A DNA stretch of 64,000 nt from Entophlyctis helioformis (GCA_025526915.1 JAHLKH010000073.1:54750-118749), one strand, 5' to 3'. Positions 21,701-33,892 are shown, numbered from the stretch's first letter. The notes: generated by a model from the letters alone, not told the origin. Numbers and translations: made by a program.

Positions 21701-24700
21701 CCCATTCCTCGTCCTCGGTCCGGATACCCACCACATCGCCAGTGCGCACATCAAGGTCGTCCGGCCCGCTCGCCGCGTAGTCATAGAGAAGACGTGCTTG
21801 CTTGAGGATAGCAGGCTGCGACTCTCTGGCCGTGGCATCGGGCTCGGCAGGCGGCGGCTCATACAGGGCGTTGGATGAGGCAAAGATGTTGGAGTCGCCG
21901 AGCACCGATACGCGGTTGCTGCTGGCGCGCGTGCCGGTGAATGTCGAGTCGCGCGGGACGGGTTCGGGGGCGGGGACGGGGACAGCCTCATCGGGGATCG
22001 GCGACACGTTGCTGACGACTTCCCACTCTTCCGAGACGGCGGGTGGTGCCAAGTGTGCACCACCACCACCACCAGCAGCAGCAGCAGCACTAGCAGCAGC
22101 GGGCGGAGGTGGCGGCGGGGGAATTCCACCACCACCAGCAGAAGGTGCAGGTGCAGGCGCAGGCGCACGAACCTCAACGGGAGCCGGGGCAGATACGGCC
22201 GCCGGAGCACCGCCAAAGATATGCGCCATGCCACCCTGCAGGTCCTTGATCTTGTTGGACACCTTGCCCACGCTACCGACCGCGGCGCCGGCGCCGGCAG
22301 ACAGGGCAAACAGATTCGGGCCCTTGGCACCGGCCTGCTCTGGCGTGAGTTTCTTTTTCGGCGCGTCGGCGGAGTCGGCAACGGCAGAGGACGAACGCGA
22401 GATGGCCTTGACAAGAATCGATCCGTCGGCTGCCATGGGCGGTAGAGGCGGCGGCGGCGGCGGTCCGCCAGCAGGCGGCATCGCAGGCGGACCGGCCGGC
22501 ACAGCGCTAACAGCAGCCGTTGCAGCTGTTGCAAAAGAAGGGACGGTGATTGGATCGGTGGTCACGGCTGACCGGAGCGAGCCGGTCGTGAGGGGCGGCT
22601 GCACGATGGGGAAGCCGGGCGACGTTGCAGAGACGCGTGTGGGCGACACCGACCGAGTAGAGCTCGAGTCCCAGGCGCTGCCGTCGTCGGCATCGTCTTC
22701 GGTGTCGCTGACCATGCCCATGCGGCCGCGGTGCGAGGCAAGCGCCGATGCCAGGAGCGACGCTTCGCCTGCGATGGGCGGCAGTGGCGGCTTGGTGTCC
22801 GCGTCGGGCTTGGCCGCGATGCTGACACGCGTGAATGGCTCCGAAGGTGCTGCAGCAGGTGGCGGGGGCGGTGGTGGTGGTGGGGGCGGGCCGCCTGATG
22901 CTGGCGCTGGCGTGCTTGCAAAGATGGCAGCAAACGGATCAGGCGAGGTGCTGGAAGTAGCAGCAGCAGTATCAGCAGCAGTATCAGCAGCAGTATCAGC
23001 AGCCGCGACGCTTGGACGCGCAAACGGGTTGTTGGTGCCAGACGGGATCATCGCAGGCACAGCAGCATCCAAGGCAGCAGCAGTCGTCGCAGCAGCAGCA
23101 CCAAACGGATTGCCGAACGGATTGCTTGTGAACGGGTTGCCGGCAGACACGACAGGCGCTGGCTCGACGTGCGCCACCGTGACGTTCTTGGGCGACGGCG
23201 TGGTGGCGCGCGTGCCGTGGGTTGGCGACGGCGTGCGGGTCTCGCGGCGCTTGGCTTCGAGACTAGCGAGCTCCTGCTGCCGCTTGATGACTTCCTGCTC
23301 ACGCTGGCGCATGGCTTCCATGGCAGACTTTGCGCTTGGAATGGCGGCATCGATGTGCTCTGGTGCAGGTGCAGGAGCTGGAGCAGGTGCAGGAGCTGTG
23401 AATGCACCAAACGGATTGGTGACTGTGAGCGCAGGGGCGGCTGGAGCAGACACTGGGACAGCAGGTGCTGGACGCGATGACGACGACGGAGGGGCCGGCG
23501 GAGCGGGACGCGGTGGGGCTGGAATCGACGGTTTGCGCGCGGAAGGCACGGGAGGCGGCGGTGGACGCGGCCGCGACGACGGGGGCGACGACAGCGGCGA
23601 GGGTGCTTTGCCGGCAGCAGGCGATCCGATCGTAGCGCCATAGCCGGAAGACGCCGGCGGCGACACAGGCGACGACGACATGAGGGCCGCAGGAGAGCCA
23701 GCCGCTGCCGCTGAGATCTTGGCCGAGATGTCTGCAGCGCGTTTGGACGCGCGGTCCTTGGCAGCCTGGATGGCCGCGTCGGCCTGCGCCAGAACACCGG
23801 ACAGCGCACTCGACTGTGAGAGCGTAGGCGATGCCGTGTAGCTCGACTGCGGGATGTCGTACTGGGCAGCAAAGGCGGACGATGGAGCAGCTGCCGGCCC
23901 GCTGCCGATCATGCCCAGGGCAGCCAGCGACGGGTCGAGGAGGTAGCGCGACGTTGGGATGGACGCGGCAGCGCCGATGGACGGCGGAGTGGGCGATCGC
24001 GACAAGGGGGCAGCTGGAGCCTGGCCAGAGTGCAGAGAGCTCAGACCCAAGGGAAGCGACGAGGCGGATCCAGTCGACGGCAGCAGGCTTGCAGGCTTGG
24101 CGGTCGACTGGACCGGCGTGAAGCCAGACATGGCGCCGCGAATCTGGCGCAGCTCGCCAAGGAGGGCAAACGCGTCGCGGCTCTCGAGGCCGACGCCCTC
24201 CTCGAACTTGACGCGGTCCGAGACCGACGGATCCCACGACCCAGCCGACGAGAGACCCAAGGAAGCCTTCTGCATGCTGATGGCTGAGCGGATCTGGTTG
24301 GCGTAGATGGTGATGCGGTTGCGAATCTCGTTGAGCTCCTGGAGCCTGGCAAACTTGTCGCGGTCAACCGAGGCGATCTCGTCTGCGAGGCTGAGGCCAG
24401 ACGCGGACGAGCTGGGCGGCAGAGGGGACGACGAGCGAGGTGCCGACCCGATGGATGCCGAGGAGATGCCCAGGGCAGCCATGCGGGCAGCAAACAGCGC
24501 GGCGGTCTTGTCCTCGATGTTGCCGCTCGCACCAAGTGCACCGGGAGCTGGGGACGCGCTGCTGCCGCGAGCGTGTCTGGCGCGGATGGCAGCGGCCTTG
24601 ATGTCGGCGACCTGGATCAGACGCTCCTTGCACTGGTCGACAAGCGCGAGCGCCTGGTTCTCGATGCGCTCAAACTCGGCAATCTCCATGTCCGAGAGCG

Positions 24701-26166
24701 ACTGGCCAGAGCCAGCCGTGGCAGACTGCGGGACAAGCGAGGCCTTGGTCTTGGCCAGCTGCACAATGTTCTCCTGTGCGAGAGCGGCCTGGGTCTTGAA
24801 GGTGCGCAGCTTGATCTCGCAGTCGGTCGACTGTTTGTTCTCAGCGTCAATGTCCTCCTTGAGTTGGGCGAGCTGCTTGCGTTTGGCTTCGACGCGTGCA
24901 AGCACCTGCTGGCGGCGCGGGTCGTCTTCGGGACGCGATTGGGCAGACGACGGCGCGAGCGAGGGGCCCAGCGACGGCAGGGCGTAGGCGGCGAGCGACT
25001 CCGAGGCAATGCCCATGACGGACGAGGCGGGGCTGATGCGGCGGACAGGCTGCTGGCGCATGGCGTCGCCCATGGCCATGGCGGTCAGAGCGTTGAGATC
25101 GCGGGTCGAGGGCGGGACGAGCTCGGGCGGCAGGGTGCGGGGCAGATCGTGGCCGTTGAGCTTCTTGTAGATGAGGTGCATGGCGACGGCAAACTCATCG
25201 GCGTTGAGCTTGCCGGTGGCATGGGTGTCGCAGAGGGACCAGATGTGCGAGAGGATGTTTTCCTGCAGGCCGGACTGGGCAAAGATCTGGCGGGCCCGGT
25301 CGCCGCTGATGAAGCCCGAGTTTGCGGGGTCCCAGGTGCGGAAGGTGACGTCGTAGGTGGCCTTTTCGGCGTCGGAGACGGCCCACGGCACGGCGCGCGG
25401 CGCAGGCTTGACGACCGAGTTGCCGGTGAGCGACGCGACGATGGGCATGGCGGCCGGATGGCTGCCGGTCAGCTGGGCCTGCAGGGCCGCGGCCACGGGC
25501 ATGAGGCCGCCCGTGTTCTGCACGGAGATCGCGGGGGCCAGCTGCTGTAAGGGCATCTGCTGCTGTAAAGGCATCGGCTGCTGTAAAGGCATCTGCTGCT
25601 GTAAAGGCATCTGCTGCGCGCCAGTCGTGGCGGCTTGCACGGCGGCCATGGACAGCAGAACCTGCTGGCGCACATCCGGGGGCAGGGCGGCGGGCAGGGG
25701 CGATCCGGAGAGGGCGAGCTTGGCCAGGAACATGCCGAGGCACAGCTCGGGGAACGAGAGGGTCTGGCCGCCGCCGACGGCGCACAGGTTCCTGCGGGAT
25801 GCAGCGGGTCAGCGGGCCAGCGGGTCTGCAGGTGCTGCGATATGGCGATGCGGCGATGCGGCGATACGAAGCGATGCCGAGATACAAAGATGCGACGATG
25901 CAAGCGCAGGCTTACCAGACGGCGGCCAGCACGGCGTTGGGCAGGCCCGACTGCACCAGCACCTGCTGGGCACTTGCGGCTGGTGCGGTGCGTGTGCGTG
26001 TGCGTGTTGCGAGGTTAGCAGGCAGCAGGCAGCAGGCCAGAGCAGCAGGCAAGGCAAGGCAGCAAAGGCAACGAACCGCTGAGCGGGACGGACGGCGAGC
26101 CGCCGGCGGCCACAAACGCCTGCTCGTAGGCCAGCAGGTCGGGCGGCGGGATGAACGGAAGCGTGA
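18777..26166 (-). CDS. intersectin/Pan1-like endocytic scaffold with RhoGEF (EH-EH-CC-PRD-SH3-SH3-DH-PH-C2)
   Basis: Exons: 26077-26166 (5' end unresolved), 25916-25979, 21027-25791, 20760-20942, 20574-20681, 19859-20095, 19605-19782, 19023-19521 and 18777-18916, about 2,090 residues. Order: EH1 (SGLPNAVLAAVW; split by two introns), EH2 (SGFISGDRARQIFAQSGL, LNADEFAVAMHL), coiled coils, proline-rich linkers, SH3-1 (ARLLYDYAASGPDDLD), SH3-2 (ARALFDFAASRDDEVS), DH (IVTERNYVDDL; LVPMQRVTRYSLLL), PH (LHEGTLAKNKSG, YLFNDMLLFVQ) and C2 to the C-terminus. EH domains bind NPF peptides, SH3 domains bind proline motifs, and DH-PH activates a Rho GTPase such as Cdc42, coupling endocytic coats to actin. 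Two single-base losses in the PH exon (near 19668 and 19724) break the frame; restoring two bases also restores exon phase. No ATG was identified. Confidence 0.85.
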
Positions 26167-26175
26167 CTGTCAGCG

Positions 26176-26202
26176 GGTGGTTGGTTGGTTGGTTGGTTGG
26201 TG
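26176..26202. repeat. GGTT tetranucleotide repeat
   Basis: Six uninterrupted copies of ggtt lie in the region between two divergent genes, followed within 60 bp by the ggcatagt array. Confidence 0.9.
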
Positions 26203-26254
26203 TTAGCCAAGGGGCCCGTTGGTGGTAGCCAAACGGCCGCTACTGTTAGTGCCC

Positions 26255-26310
26255 TGGTGGCATAGTGGCATAGTGGCATAGTGGCATAGTGGCATAGTGG
26301 CATAGTGGCA
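26255..26310. repeat. 8-bp tandem repeat (ggcatagt)n
   Basis: Six to seven perfect head-to-tail copies of ggcatagt are followed directly by ccag repeats. The unit is too regular to be coding and lies between the helicase start and the scaffold 5' exon. Confidence 0.95.
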
Positions 26311-26405
26311 GCCAGCCAGCCAGCCAGCCGAGCACACACGCACCAAGACGGGCAAGCGAAGCCATCGCGTCGGCTGCGTGTGGTTTGCGTGGCAAAGTTC
26401 AGACG

Positions 26406-29400
26406 ATGTCTGGCCAAGCACGGCCACGAGGGAGAGCACGAGCAGGAGCACGAGCTGGGCGGGCATCTGGTGCTGCAAGGGCATCTGGTGCATCTGATAC
26501 TGTAAGGGCACCGGCTGCCGCCGCCCGCCTGGCCGAGCATCCGCCGTCGCTGCCGCCCGAGTTGGCCGCCCTGCGCTCGCCGTTCGAGGCGCTGTCGCTG
26601 GTCGTGTCGCTGTCGTCGTTGTCGCCGCCGCCGTTGCCGTCGCTGCCGTCGCCGCCCGGCTGCGCAGGCACCTTCCAGGCCGTGCACCAGGCCGTGTCCA
26701 ACATCCTCGGCAGGCCGTTCACGCTCGCCGATCTGGCCGCACTCGCCGCCGTCGCGCCGCGGCTGCTGTCGCTCGCGTGGATGCGCCGCTCGCTGCTCGA
26801 CCACGGCACGTCCGACGACTTGCGTCTGCCCGCCGGCCTGCCCGCCAATCCCGGCGATCCCTCGGATCCCTCGGATCCCTCGCTGCTCGCCACCGCAGAC
26901 CCGCCCGTGCTGCTCATCTGCTTCGCAACCGCCTTCCAGCCGCTGCCGTCCTCGGATCTGCCCGCCTCCAAGCGGTGCGTCCACTCCATCTGCTCCATCT
27001 GCTCCATCCACCGGCTGTTGCACTGCACTCACGCACGCGCACGCTCGTGTGCCGCGACAGACCAAAGACGGCGCGCTTCAAAGCACCAAAGACTGTCCGG
27101 CCTGCCCAGCTGGTCACTGAACGCAGCAGCGCATTCCTCGACGCTCTGCTGTCGTTCCTCGCCGACTGCGCTGCTGCCGGCGTGGATCCAGTCGCGACTC
27201 TCCAGACGCGCTCCGCAACCGCCATCCCCGCCAACCCCTTTGACCAGCCCGCAGCGGCTCCAGCTGCTGCTTCGGCATCCGCGTCTCCGTTGACGTCTGC
27301 TGCAGACACGGCAAACGCAGACACAGATCCGCAAGCCGCAGCGCCGTCCGCCACCCAGCTGATTGCTGGCCTCAGACAGCAGCCCTTTTACTCGTCTCAG
27401 ATGCATGGCAACGCAGTGCACACCATGCCTGCTCGCCAGGCGTCGTTCGGTGTCCTGTCTCCGCCATTATCCACTTCGCATGTATGGACATCCATCCAGG
27501 CGGCGTCGGACATCTCGCGTCTGTACACCCACCAATGCCGCGCACTTGAACTCGTCATGCGCCACGACCGTCCGCACGTCATACTCGCTACCCAGACCTC
27601 TAGTGGCAAGTCGCTCGTGTACCAGCTGCCGATCCTGCATATGCTGTCTCAGTCGCAGACATCGCGTGCTCTGCTCGTGTATCCGACGAAAGCGCTCGCT
27701 CAAGACCAGAAACGCGCGTTTGGGAGAATGGTCGGCAACGTTCCTGGGCTCGTGGACTGGGTAAAATGCGACACGTTTGACGGCGACACGCCGTCGGCCA
27801 TGAGACGAGGGATCAGAGAAGGCTGCCAGGTCGTGTTGACCAATCCCGACATGATCCATGCAGCCATCCTGCCACATCATGACCTGTGGCGCGACTTTCT
27901 TGCTCATCTGCGCTTTGTTGTCATTGACGGTTCGTTGGCTGGCTTGATGCAGTGCTGGCTCGTTGGCTGGCTGGCCTGCCAGGCGATGCTGACACAAAAG
28001 TATGGCAAACAGAGTTGCACTACTACAGTGGCGCGCTGGGTGCACACTGTGCCATGGTCATGCGGCGATTGCGGCGGCTGTGCAGTCTGGCCGGCAACGA
28101 CTCGCTGCAGTTTATCGGGTGCTCGGCAACCATCTCCAATCCAGTCGAGGTACTCGCTTGCCCCTCGCCTCTCTCCCCATCAACTGTCGTCGTGCCGAGT
28201 CTAACCTTCCGACTCGCTTGCGGCATGGCCAGCACATGGCTGCTGTTCTTGGAGTGGCAAATGTCGTATCCGTCACAAACGACACGTCTCCGACAGGCGT
28301 CAGACACCAGATCCTGTGGAACCCGCCATTCAGGATTCCCGACGACGCCCAAAGTGGCCGCGCGAGTGTCATTGACGAGTCGGCCAAGATCCTCGTGTAT
28401 TTCCTCTCACGTGGCGCACGCACCATCTGTTTTGCCAAGGTAGACGACAGCCATCCCATGCCATCCCATCCCATCACAGCCCATCTCATCCCTGTGCCAA
28501 GGTCGGCTAACCGTCAAATGGCAGACACGGCGAGCATGCGAGTTGGTGTTCAAGGAAGCGTTGAGCCAGATCCAGGGATCGCATCCGCACCTCTCCGCCA
28601 AGCTCATGTCGTACCGTGGCGGCTACAGTGCGGCCGACAGACGCCATATCGAGTCGCAGCTGTTCGACGGATCCCTGCTGGCCATCATCGCCACCAATGC
28701 GCTCGAACTCGGCATCGATATCGGCTCGCTGGACGTTGTCCTCCATGTCGGGTTCCCAGTCAGCCTGGCGTCGTACCGCCAGCAGATGGGACGCGCTGGC
28801 CGGCGGTCAGGCGGCAGCGACTCGATATCTGTGGCTGTGCTCGACGGCGACTCTGGCAGCGACCAGTACTACGCGAGGTACCCCGAGGAGGTCTTTGGCG
28901 AGACGCGATACGAGGATATCGGTGTGGATCTGGCGAGCGTGGTGGTGGTTGAGCCGCATCTGCAGTGCGCTGCTGCTGAGATGCCGCTGCGGCTGAGCGG
29001 GACGGGCAGCGACCGGTCAGACGAAGAGTGGTTTGCGGCAGAGGGTGAAAGCGGGGCAGAAACCAGACGGCGGATCCAGGACTTGTGCGAGCAGTACTTG
29101 CGATGGGATGATGTGCACGGCGTGTATGTGTGTGCGGCACGCTTCGAAGGACGCCCTGCGTCGGTTACGCCGCTGCGGAGCATTGGCGATGAGGATGGCG
29201 TGCAGGTCATGGACGCCTCCACGGGCCATGTGCTTGAAGAAGTGGAGGCCGACCGTGTGGCAATGACGCTCTACGAAGGTGAGTGCGCATGCAAACACGC
29301 TTCAAGATGATGCAATGTGGCACGGATTGACTGGCGTTTTACAGGAGCGGTCTTCCTGCACCGCGGCAAGTCGTATCTGGTGTCAGAGCTGAACACGAGG

Positions 29401-30114
29401 CTTCGCATTGCTCGCTGTCGACCAACCAATGTGTCGTACATCACGGCACCGCTGACGACGACGGCCATCGACCCGCTCGTCCGGCACGGGTCCATCCAGC
29501 TGGTATCCGACACGCCGTCTGCTAGCAATCAGCAACCAAGCGGGCCGGATGTCCCGCCACACGCCCACACCGCCACGGTCGAGCACGGCACACTGACTCT
29601 CACCAAACGCATCTACGGCGTCTCGCACATTGATCCACGCAGCCAAGCCGTGCTGACGCAAGTCACGCTGCCCTTGCCCACCGAGATCACCAAACCCGTG
29701 TCAGGGCTATGGATCGTCGTGCGTCTACACACTGTGCACCTGCTCCAACACCGCGGCTACGACGTCAACAGCAGCATCCACGCAGCAGCACACGCCTTGC
29801 GTGCAGTCGTGCCGCCGCTGCTGGCATCCGCCGACCTCAAGCCGCTCGTACCCTTCTGCGTACCACCAGCCATGTCGTCTGCTCTGGCACCGCGTATTGC
29901 GCTGTACGACACAACGGGATACCCTGCGCTGGTCGCCAAAGTCGCGGGCATCGCCGCGCGGGCAGTTGAGGCTGCTGCCATGCGTCTCGCCGAGTGCGTC
30001 TGCGAGGACGGATGCGATGCCTGCACACACGCCGTCCGCTGCGTTTGTGGCAACAGTGGTCTGAGCAAACATGGTGCAGCGCTTCTGTTGGCCCATCTGC
30101 TCGGACGGTCATGA
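26406..30114 (+). CDS. HRQ1: Hrq1-type superfamily 2 DNA helicase with C-terminal Cys cluster
   Basis: Six exons: 26406-26974, 27061-27929, 28013-28149, 28233-28439, 28525-29278 and 29345-30114. All phases close, giving 1,101 residues, about the usual Hrq1 length. Helicase motifs: I ATQTSSGKS, Ia PTKALAQ, Ib TNPD, II VIDELHYYSGALGAH (DELH box, split by an intron), III GCSAT, V ATNALELGIDIG and VI RQQMGRAGRR. The C-terminal DUF1998/MrfA-like part has the cluster CVCEDGCDACTHAVRCVCG, typical of Zn or Fe-S binding. Hrq1 proteins are 3'-5' helicases acting in interstrand crosslink repair and telomere maintenance. The Ala/Pro/Arg-rich first exon is poorly conserved in this family, so the ATG choice is tentative. 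Confidence 0.93.
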
Positions 30115-30280
30115 ACATGTCGTGGTTTCTACAGTCGTGTTTTTATGTGGAATGGATGGCGACAGACGTTCAAGTGGGAGGCGAATGAGTTGTACAGCTG
30201 CGATGGGGGGGTGTTGGGCTGGGCCGGGCTGGATACGGTGTGTATAGACAGAGCAAGGCGAGATGGGCCGGGAGAGAGAG

Positions 30281-31396
30281 CTACGATCGGAGCGACAGGA
30301 GCGACATGGACGCCATGCGCGACATGAGCGACGGCTTTGACGGCACAGGCGACGGCGTGCCCAGACGCTTGAGGTGCGCCAGACACTCGCGATGGCCAGC
30401 GGCTTTGGCAATCTTGATGGCGCGATCGATGCAGTCGCTGCCGAGACGCAGATCAACGGCGTGGTCCACCTTCATATCGACGACCAGCCGCACGGTGTCG
30501 ACATCGCCACGCAGCGTAGCGTCGACGACCAGCTGCGGTGCGAGGGCCACGAATGCTGTTGTTGTCTTCTGGCGCGTGGCGGGCGAGCCGACGATGCCAG
30601 TCAGCACGCTGCGCAGCGCATCGAGGCGATCCGGCAAAGACGAGACCGCGACCGAGGCAGAGATGGACGCAGACGACAGGCAGTACGGCACAAACGTGGA
30701 GCGGATGCAGAGCGCGCCGGCGTCTGCGAGTGCGACCATGTCGGCCAAGGCCATGCCGTCGAGCACGACCGCCGGCACCGTCAGCGGGGCGATCGTGTTC
30801 GGACACGCCGTCTTGGCCGCCGACGCCAGCACGCGAGCAGCAAGCGCCGAGCGTCGCTGGCCGGCGAGATGACGCAGCACATGCGTCGGGTTGTGCATGT
30901 AGCCGTGACGCAGCGCCAGCAGCAGGCACGCCTCGCTGGCGGAGTCGACGAGCAGCTGGTCGGTGTGGCGGGAAGCACCGACGTCGCCGCGGCCCTGTCC
31001 CGCTGCCGTCGTGGCCAGAGAGTGAATGGCGGTTCGGACGGCCGCCGAGTGGAGAGGGCCGGCCCGGTGCACAGCGGCCCACACGTCGGCCGACATCAGG
31101 CGGCAGCGAGTGCCCAGCATGAAGGCGCGGAACAGCTGGCGTCGGCCCTGCTCGGCTGTGGCGTCGGCGTCATCGTCGGCGTCATCGTCGGCATCGGCAG
31201 TGGTGGCGGGGCTGTCGCTGTCGCTGGCGGTCTGGGCCAGCAGCCATCGTGCATGGACGACCGGGCGACGGGCCAGCGCAGCGATCGAGCGGCAGGACCG
31301 TACGAGCGGCAGGGGCGACGGCGAGCACTCGATGATGCGCTCGACAATGTGCGGGTGCGTGGCGGCCAGCGTCTGCAGGCTGTAGTGCGGCGTCAT
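30281..31396 (-). CDS. hypothetical protein, single exon, ankyrin-like C-terminus
   Basis: An uninterrupted 371-residue frame starts at ATG 31396. It opens TLAATHPHIVERIIECSPSPLPLVRSCRSIAALARRPVVHARWLL, which looks like an F-box-type helix bundle. An acidic Ala/Asp-rich insert and repeated helical segments follow (ACLLALRHGYMHNPTHVLRHLAG, VDATLRGDVDTVRLVVDMKVDHAVD, AIKIAKAAGHRECLAHLKRLG). The last ones fit ankyrin-like helix pairs. The gene is convergent with the helicase (166 bp between stops). Function is unknown; a substrate adaptor role is possible from the architecture but not shown. Confidence 0.65.
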   Translation of the reverse strand: MTPHYSLQTLAATHPHIVERIIECSPSPLPLVRSCRSIAALARRPVVHARWLLAQTASDSDSPATTADADDDADDDADATAEQGRRQLFRAFMLGTRCRLMSADVWAAVHRAGPLHSAAVRTAIHSLATTAAGQGRGDVGASRHTDQLLVDSASEACLLLALRHGYMHNPTHVLRHLAGQRRSALAARVLASAAKTACPNTIAPLTVPAVVLDGMALADMVALADAGALCIRSTFVPYCLSSASISASVAVSSLPDRLDALRSVLTGIVGSPATRQKTTTAFVALAPQLVVDATLRGDVDTVRLVVDMKVDHAVDLRLGSDCIDRAIKIAKAAGHRECLAHLKRLGTPSPVPSKPSLMSRMASMSLLSLRS

Positions 31397-31751
31397 GGCG
31401 GTTGCGGAGAATGTGGGCAGGCTGCTGTGGAGCCTTTGTGGTCACGAGATCAGGCGGACGAAGGCGTCGCCTGCCTTTTATGGCAAACGACTGAACGAGG
31501 CGAAGCCGATCGGAACAGGATCGGGCGAGTCAACAGGAGGTGGCGTTGTGTGTCGGACGCCACTGCGCCAGTGCGCCACTCTTTCACTCGGCACTGGCAG
31601 CCGTCGCATTCAGACCCGCACTGACAGACACTGACAGACACTGACAGCCACAGAGAAACCAAGAGCAGTCGCGATCTATAAGGATGTTTCATTTGTGCTT
31701 ATTGCAATACAATGATAGAGTAGCAGTCTGAACGAGCAATCAAGGGACCGC
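31397..31751. other. intergenic, no gene seen
   Basis: These 355 bp separate two (-) genes and must hold the promoter of the 31396 gene and the 3' end of Atg22-like copy 1. A short tgacagaca repeat occurs at 31621-31650. No further coding signal is visible. Confidence 0.6.
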
Positions 31752-33253
31752 TTAGGCAGCAACCTTCTTGATGCGCTCCTCGTTCTCGATGAACTCGATC
31801 GACTGCTGCTTGCCCTTGGGAACATCAATCGAGCCAAAGATGAAGATGGGGATGGCCATCATGCCGAGGAGGAACCAGAAGGCGTAGCGCTTGTTGCCGG
31901 CAGCGTCACCAATGAACCAACAATGAGGGGACCGAACCACGACGAGCCCTTGTCGGTGATCTCGTACAGGGAGAAGAACTCGGCCTCGAGGCCAGGAGGG
32001 AGCAGCTCAGAGAAGAGACCGCGGCACGTGGCCTGCGTGGCGCCGAGGAGGAAACCGTGGTAGATGGCGAGCGGGTAGATCTCCCACTTGGCGCGAAGAC
32101 CAAAGGTGTGGGAGCAGTACAAACCAACAAGACCGTAGATGCACAGGAGCGAGTAGAAGAAGGCCTGGATGCACAGCATGGTCTTGGACGTGGCCTTGGT
32201 GGCAACCTGCACCTTGTGCCAGAACCAGTTGCCGACACCGGCAGCAAAGGGCGTGATGGTGGCGGCAATGAGCAGCTCGGTCTGCTTGACACCAAGCTCA
32301 GTGCGGAAGAACAGGATGGCAACCGACGTGATGGTCGAGAAACCGTCAGAGTAGATGAACCATCCGATCAGGAAGAGGAAGAGCTGCGACAGCTGGCGGG
32401 CCTTGGCAATCGACGAGCCGACCTTCTTGATCGAGAAGAAGACAAAGTTCTCGCCGGCAGGGAGAGGAGGGCCGGGACGGGGCTTGAGCCACTTGTAGAT
32501 GATCGGGACAAACGCGAGCATGACGACACCAGAGAATGCAACACCGATCTGGAGCGGGTACACGGCGGGCAGGCCAAACTTCTCGCCCGAGCCCATGACG
32601 ATGGCGATACCGGCACCGATGATGAGCTCAATGACCGAGCCGACGTAGCCCCACAGGAAGCCAGCCGACGAGACACGGTTGGAGACGCGGTCAGAGATGG
32701 CGTAGTACTCGGTGCGCGACACCTTGTCCTCGCGAGCCTTGATGACCTCGGGGTCGTACCGGGAAGATGGGCACCCAGGCGTAGAAGAACACATACGAGG
32801 CCAGTAGGTCATGTTGGACACGATGAACACGAGCGTGGCGTACCAGAGGAGGGTTTGGTGACAAGAGCATGGAGATGCCGAGCAGAGCGGTGACGATCGT
32901 GAAGCCGAGCAGGAACGACTTGCGGCGATCGCCGTGGTCGGCAGAGCACCGAGCGAGATGAACAGGAAGAACTGGCACAGCACCGAGATGGTGGTGGCGT
33001 AGAAGACGTACGACGACGTGTCGACCCAGAGGCTGCCAACCTTGACGGAGCAGGAGTAGCCGTCATCCTTGGTGTTGCAAGGCACAAGACCCGACGCGGC
33101 GTTGATCGACTTTGTGGTGTAGGCCTGCGTGGAGGCGAGGTTCTCGAGAATGATGGGGAAGAAGACGGCAGTGGCCAGGCCGCTGTTGTGGTGGATAGGA
33201 ACAAGTTAGTTGCCAGATGCCAAGAGGACGTGAGCCGTGGAGTGACAACTCAC

Positions 33254-33267
33254 GAGTAGCCCTCGGT
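33254..33267 (-). other. 14-nt microexon, Atg22-like copy 1
   Basis: The bases accgagggctactc lie between an upstream ccag acceptor and a gtgagt donor. They join exon 1 (phase 0) to exon 3 (phase 2). Confidence 0.75.
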
Positions 33268-33712
33268 CTGGAGTGGATGGCCGCATGAAGGAGACGGCAC
33301 AGGATAAGGCGAAAATTTGTGCGTGCGGAAGTTTGGCGGCGGAGGTGGAGGTGGCGGCGGGGGCGATGGTGGCCAGGCGGGTCGGTGGTCGGTTGGTTGG
33401 TTGGTAGGCGGGGTTGGAGCAGCAGCAGCGGCAGTTGGTTAGCAACAGCTGTGGACAGCGTCAAGGAGCGCCAAGAGCGCAGGCCGAGCTCGGTGCACAG
33501 GGCGATGTACAGTGGTACACGACGGTGGACATCAGGGCAACGGCACGCAGTGATTGCTCATCTGGCGGGCCGTGGCTGCCGCTGTCGGTCGGCGTGCGCC
33601 AGTGTGCACCAGCCAGGTGACGGCCATCAGGCCGCCCTGGCTGCACTCGTCCCTCCAGTCCCTTGCGCCGCTCCGGCGACAGCCAGGCACAGACAGCCAG
33701 ACAGCCAGGCAA

Positions 33713-33736
33713 GCAGACAGACAGACAGACAGACAA
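33713..33736. repeat. (CAGA)n microsatellite in intron 1 of Atg22-like copy 1
   Basis: Six copies of caga/acag occur within a longer run of cagacagc-like units upstream of the splice acceptor side of intron 1. Confidence 0.85.
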
Positions 33737-33892
33737 GCAGCCGGGTACAAACAGACGTACCGACAGACCGAAAAGCTTCCAGCCCCAGAACTCCTGCGAC
33801 GACACGGGCGAGTGGTCGAGACCCGCATCGTCCTCGGCCTCGCGGGCCAGGTAGTTGAACTCTTCCTCAACAGGCGCCTTGGTGTCGGTCAT

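Larger units (their letters stand above)
26167..26405. promoter_or_regulatory. region between divergent scaffold and helicase genes, repeat-rich
   Basis: About 240 bp lie between the most 5' recognised exon of the (-) scaffold gene and the (+) helicase ATG. It holds a GGTT array and an 8-bp array, listed separately. It probably contains both promoters, although the missing first exon of the scaffold may lie farther into the helicase gene. Confidence 0.4.
31752..33892 (-). pseudogene. Atg22-like transporter, copy 1 (frame-broken)
   Basis: Same architecture as copy 3: exon 1 33761-33892, a 14-nt microexon 33254-33267, and exon 3 31752-33182. Exon 3 is nearly identical to copy 3 over long stretches (compare 31960-32480 with 36700-37220) but carries several indels. 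One is at the LGAL-DHGDRR position near 32940, others lie around 32760-32870, and another is at the GPLIV-GDAAGN position near 31925. The hydrophobic segments are otherwise preserved and the tail ENEERIKKVAA is intact. Because copy 3 reads cleanly, this is either a young pseudogene or an error-rich stretch of assembly. Its second intron and part of intron 1 match copy 2, not copy 3. Confidence 0.7.

Noticed and set aside
21802..23643. Open + frame of about 610 codons, Gly/Ala-rich
   Set aside because: It is antisense to the proline-rich region of the scaffold gene; poly-Gly is the shadow of poly-Pro codons.
27930..28012. Loss of the helicase DEAH/DELH box
   Set aside because: The motif looks broken only if the intron is ignored; removing 27930-28012 restores VIDELHYYSG.
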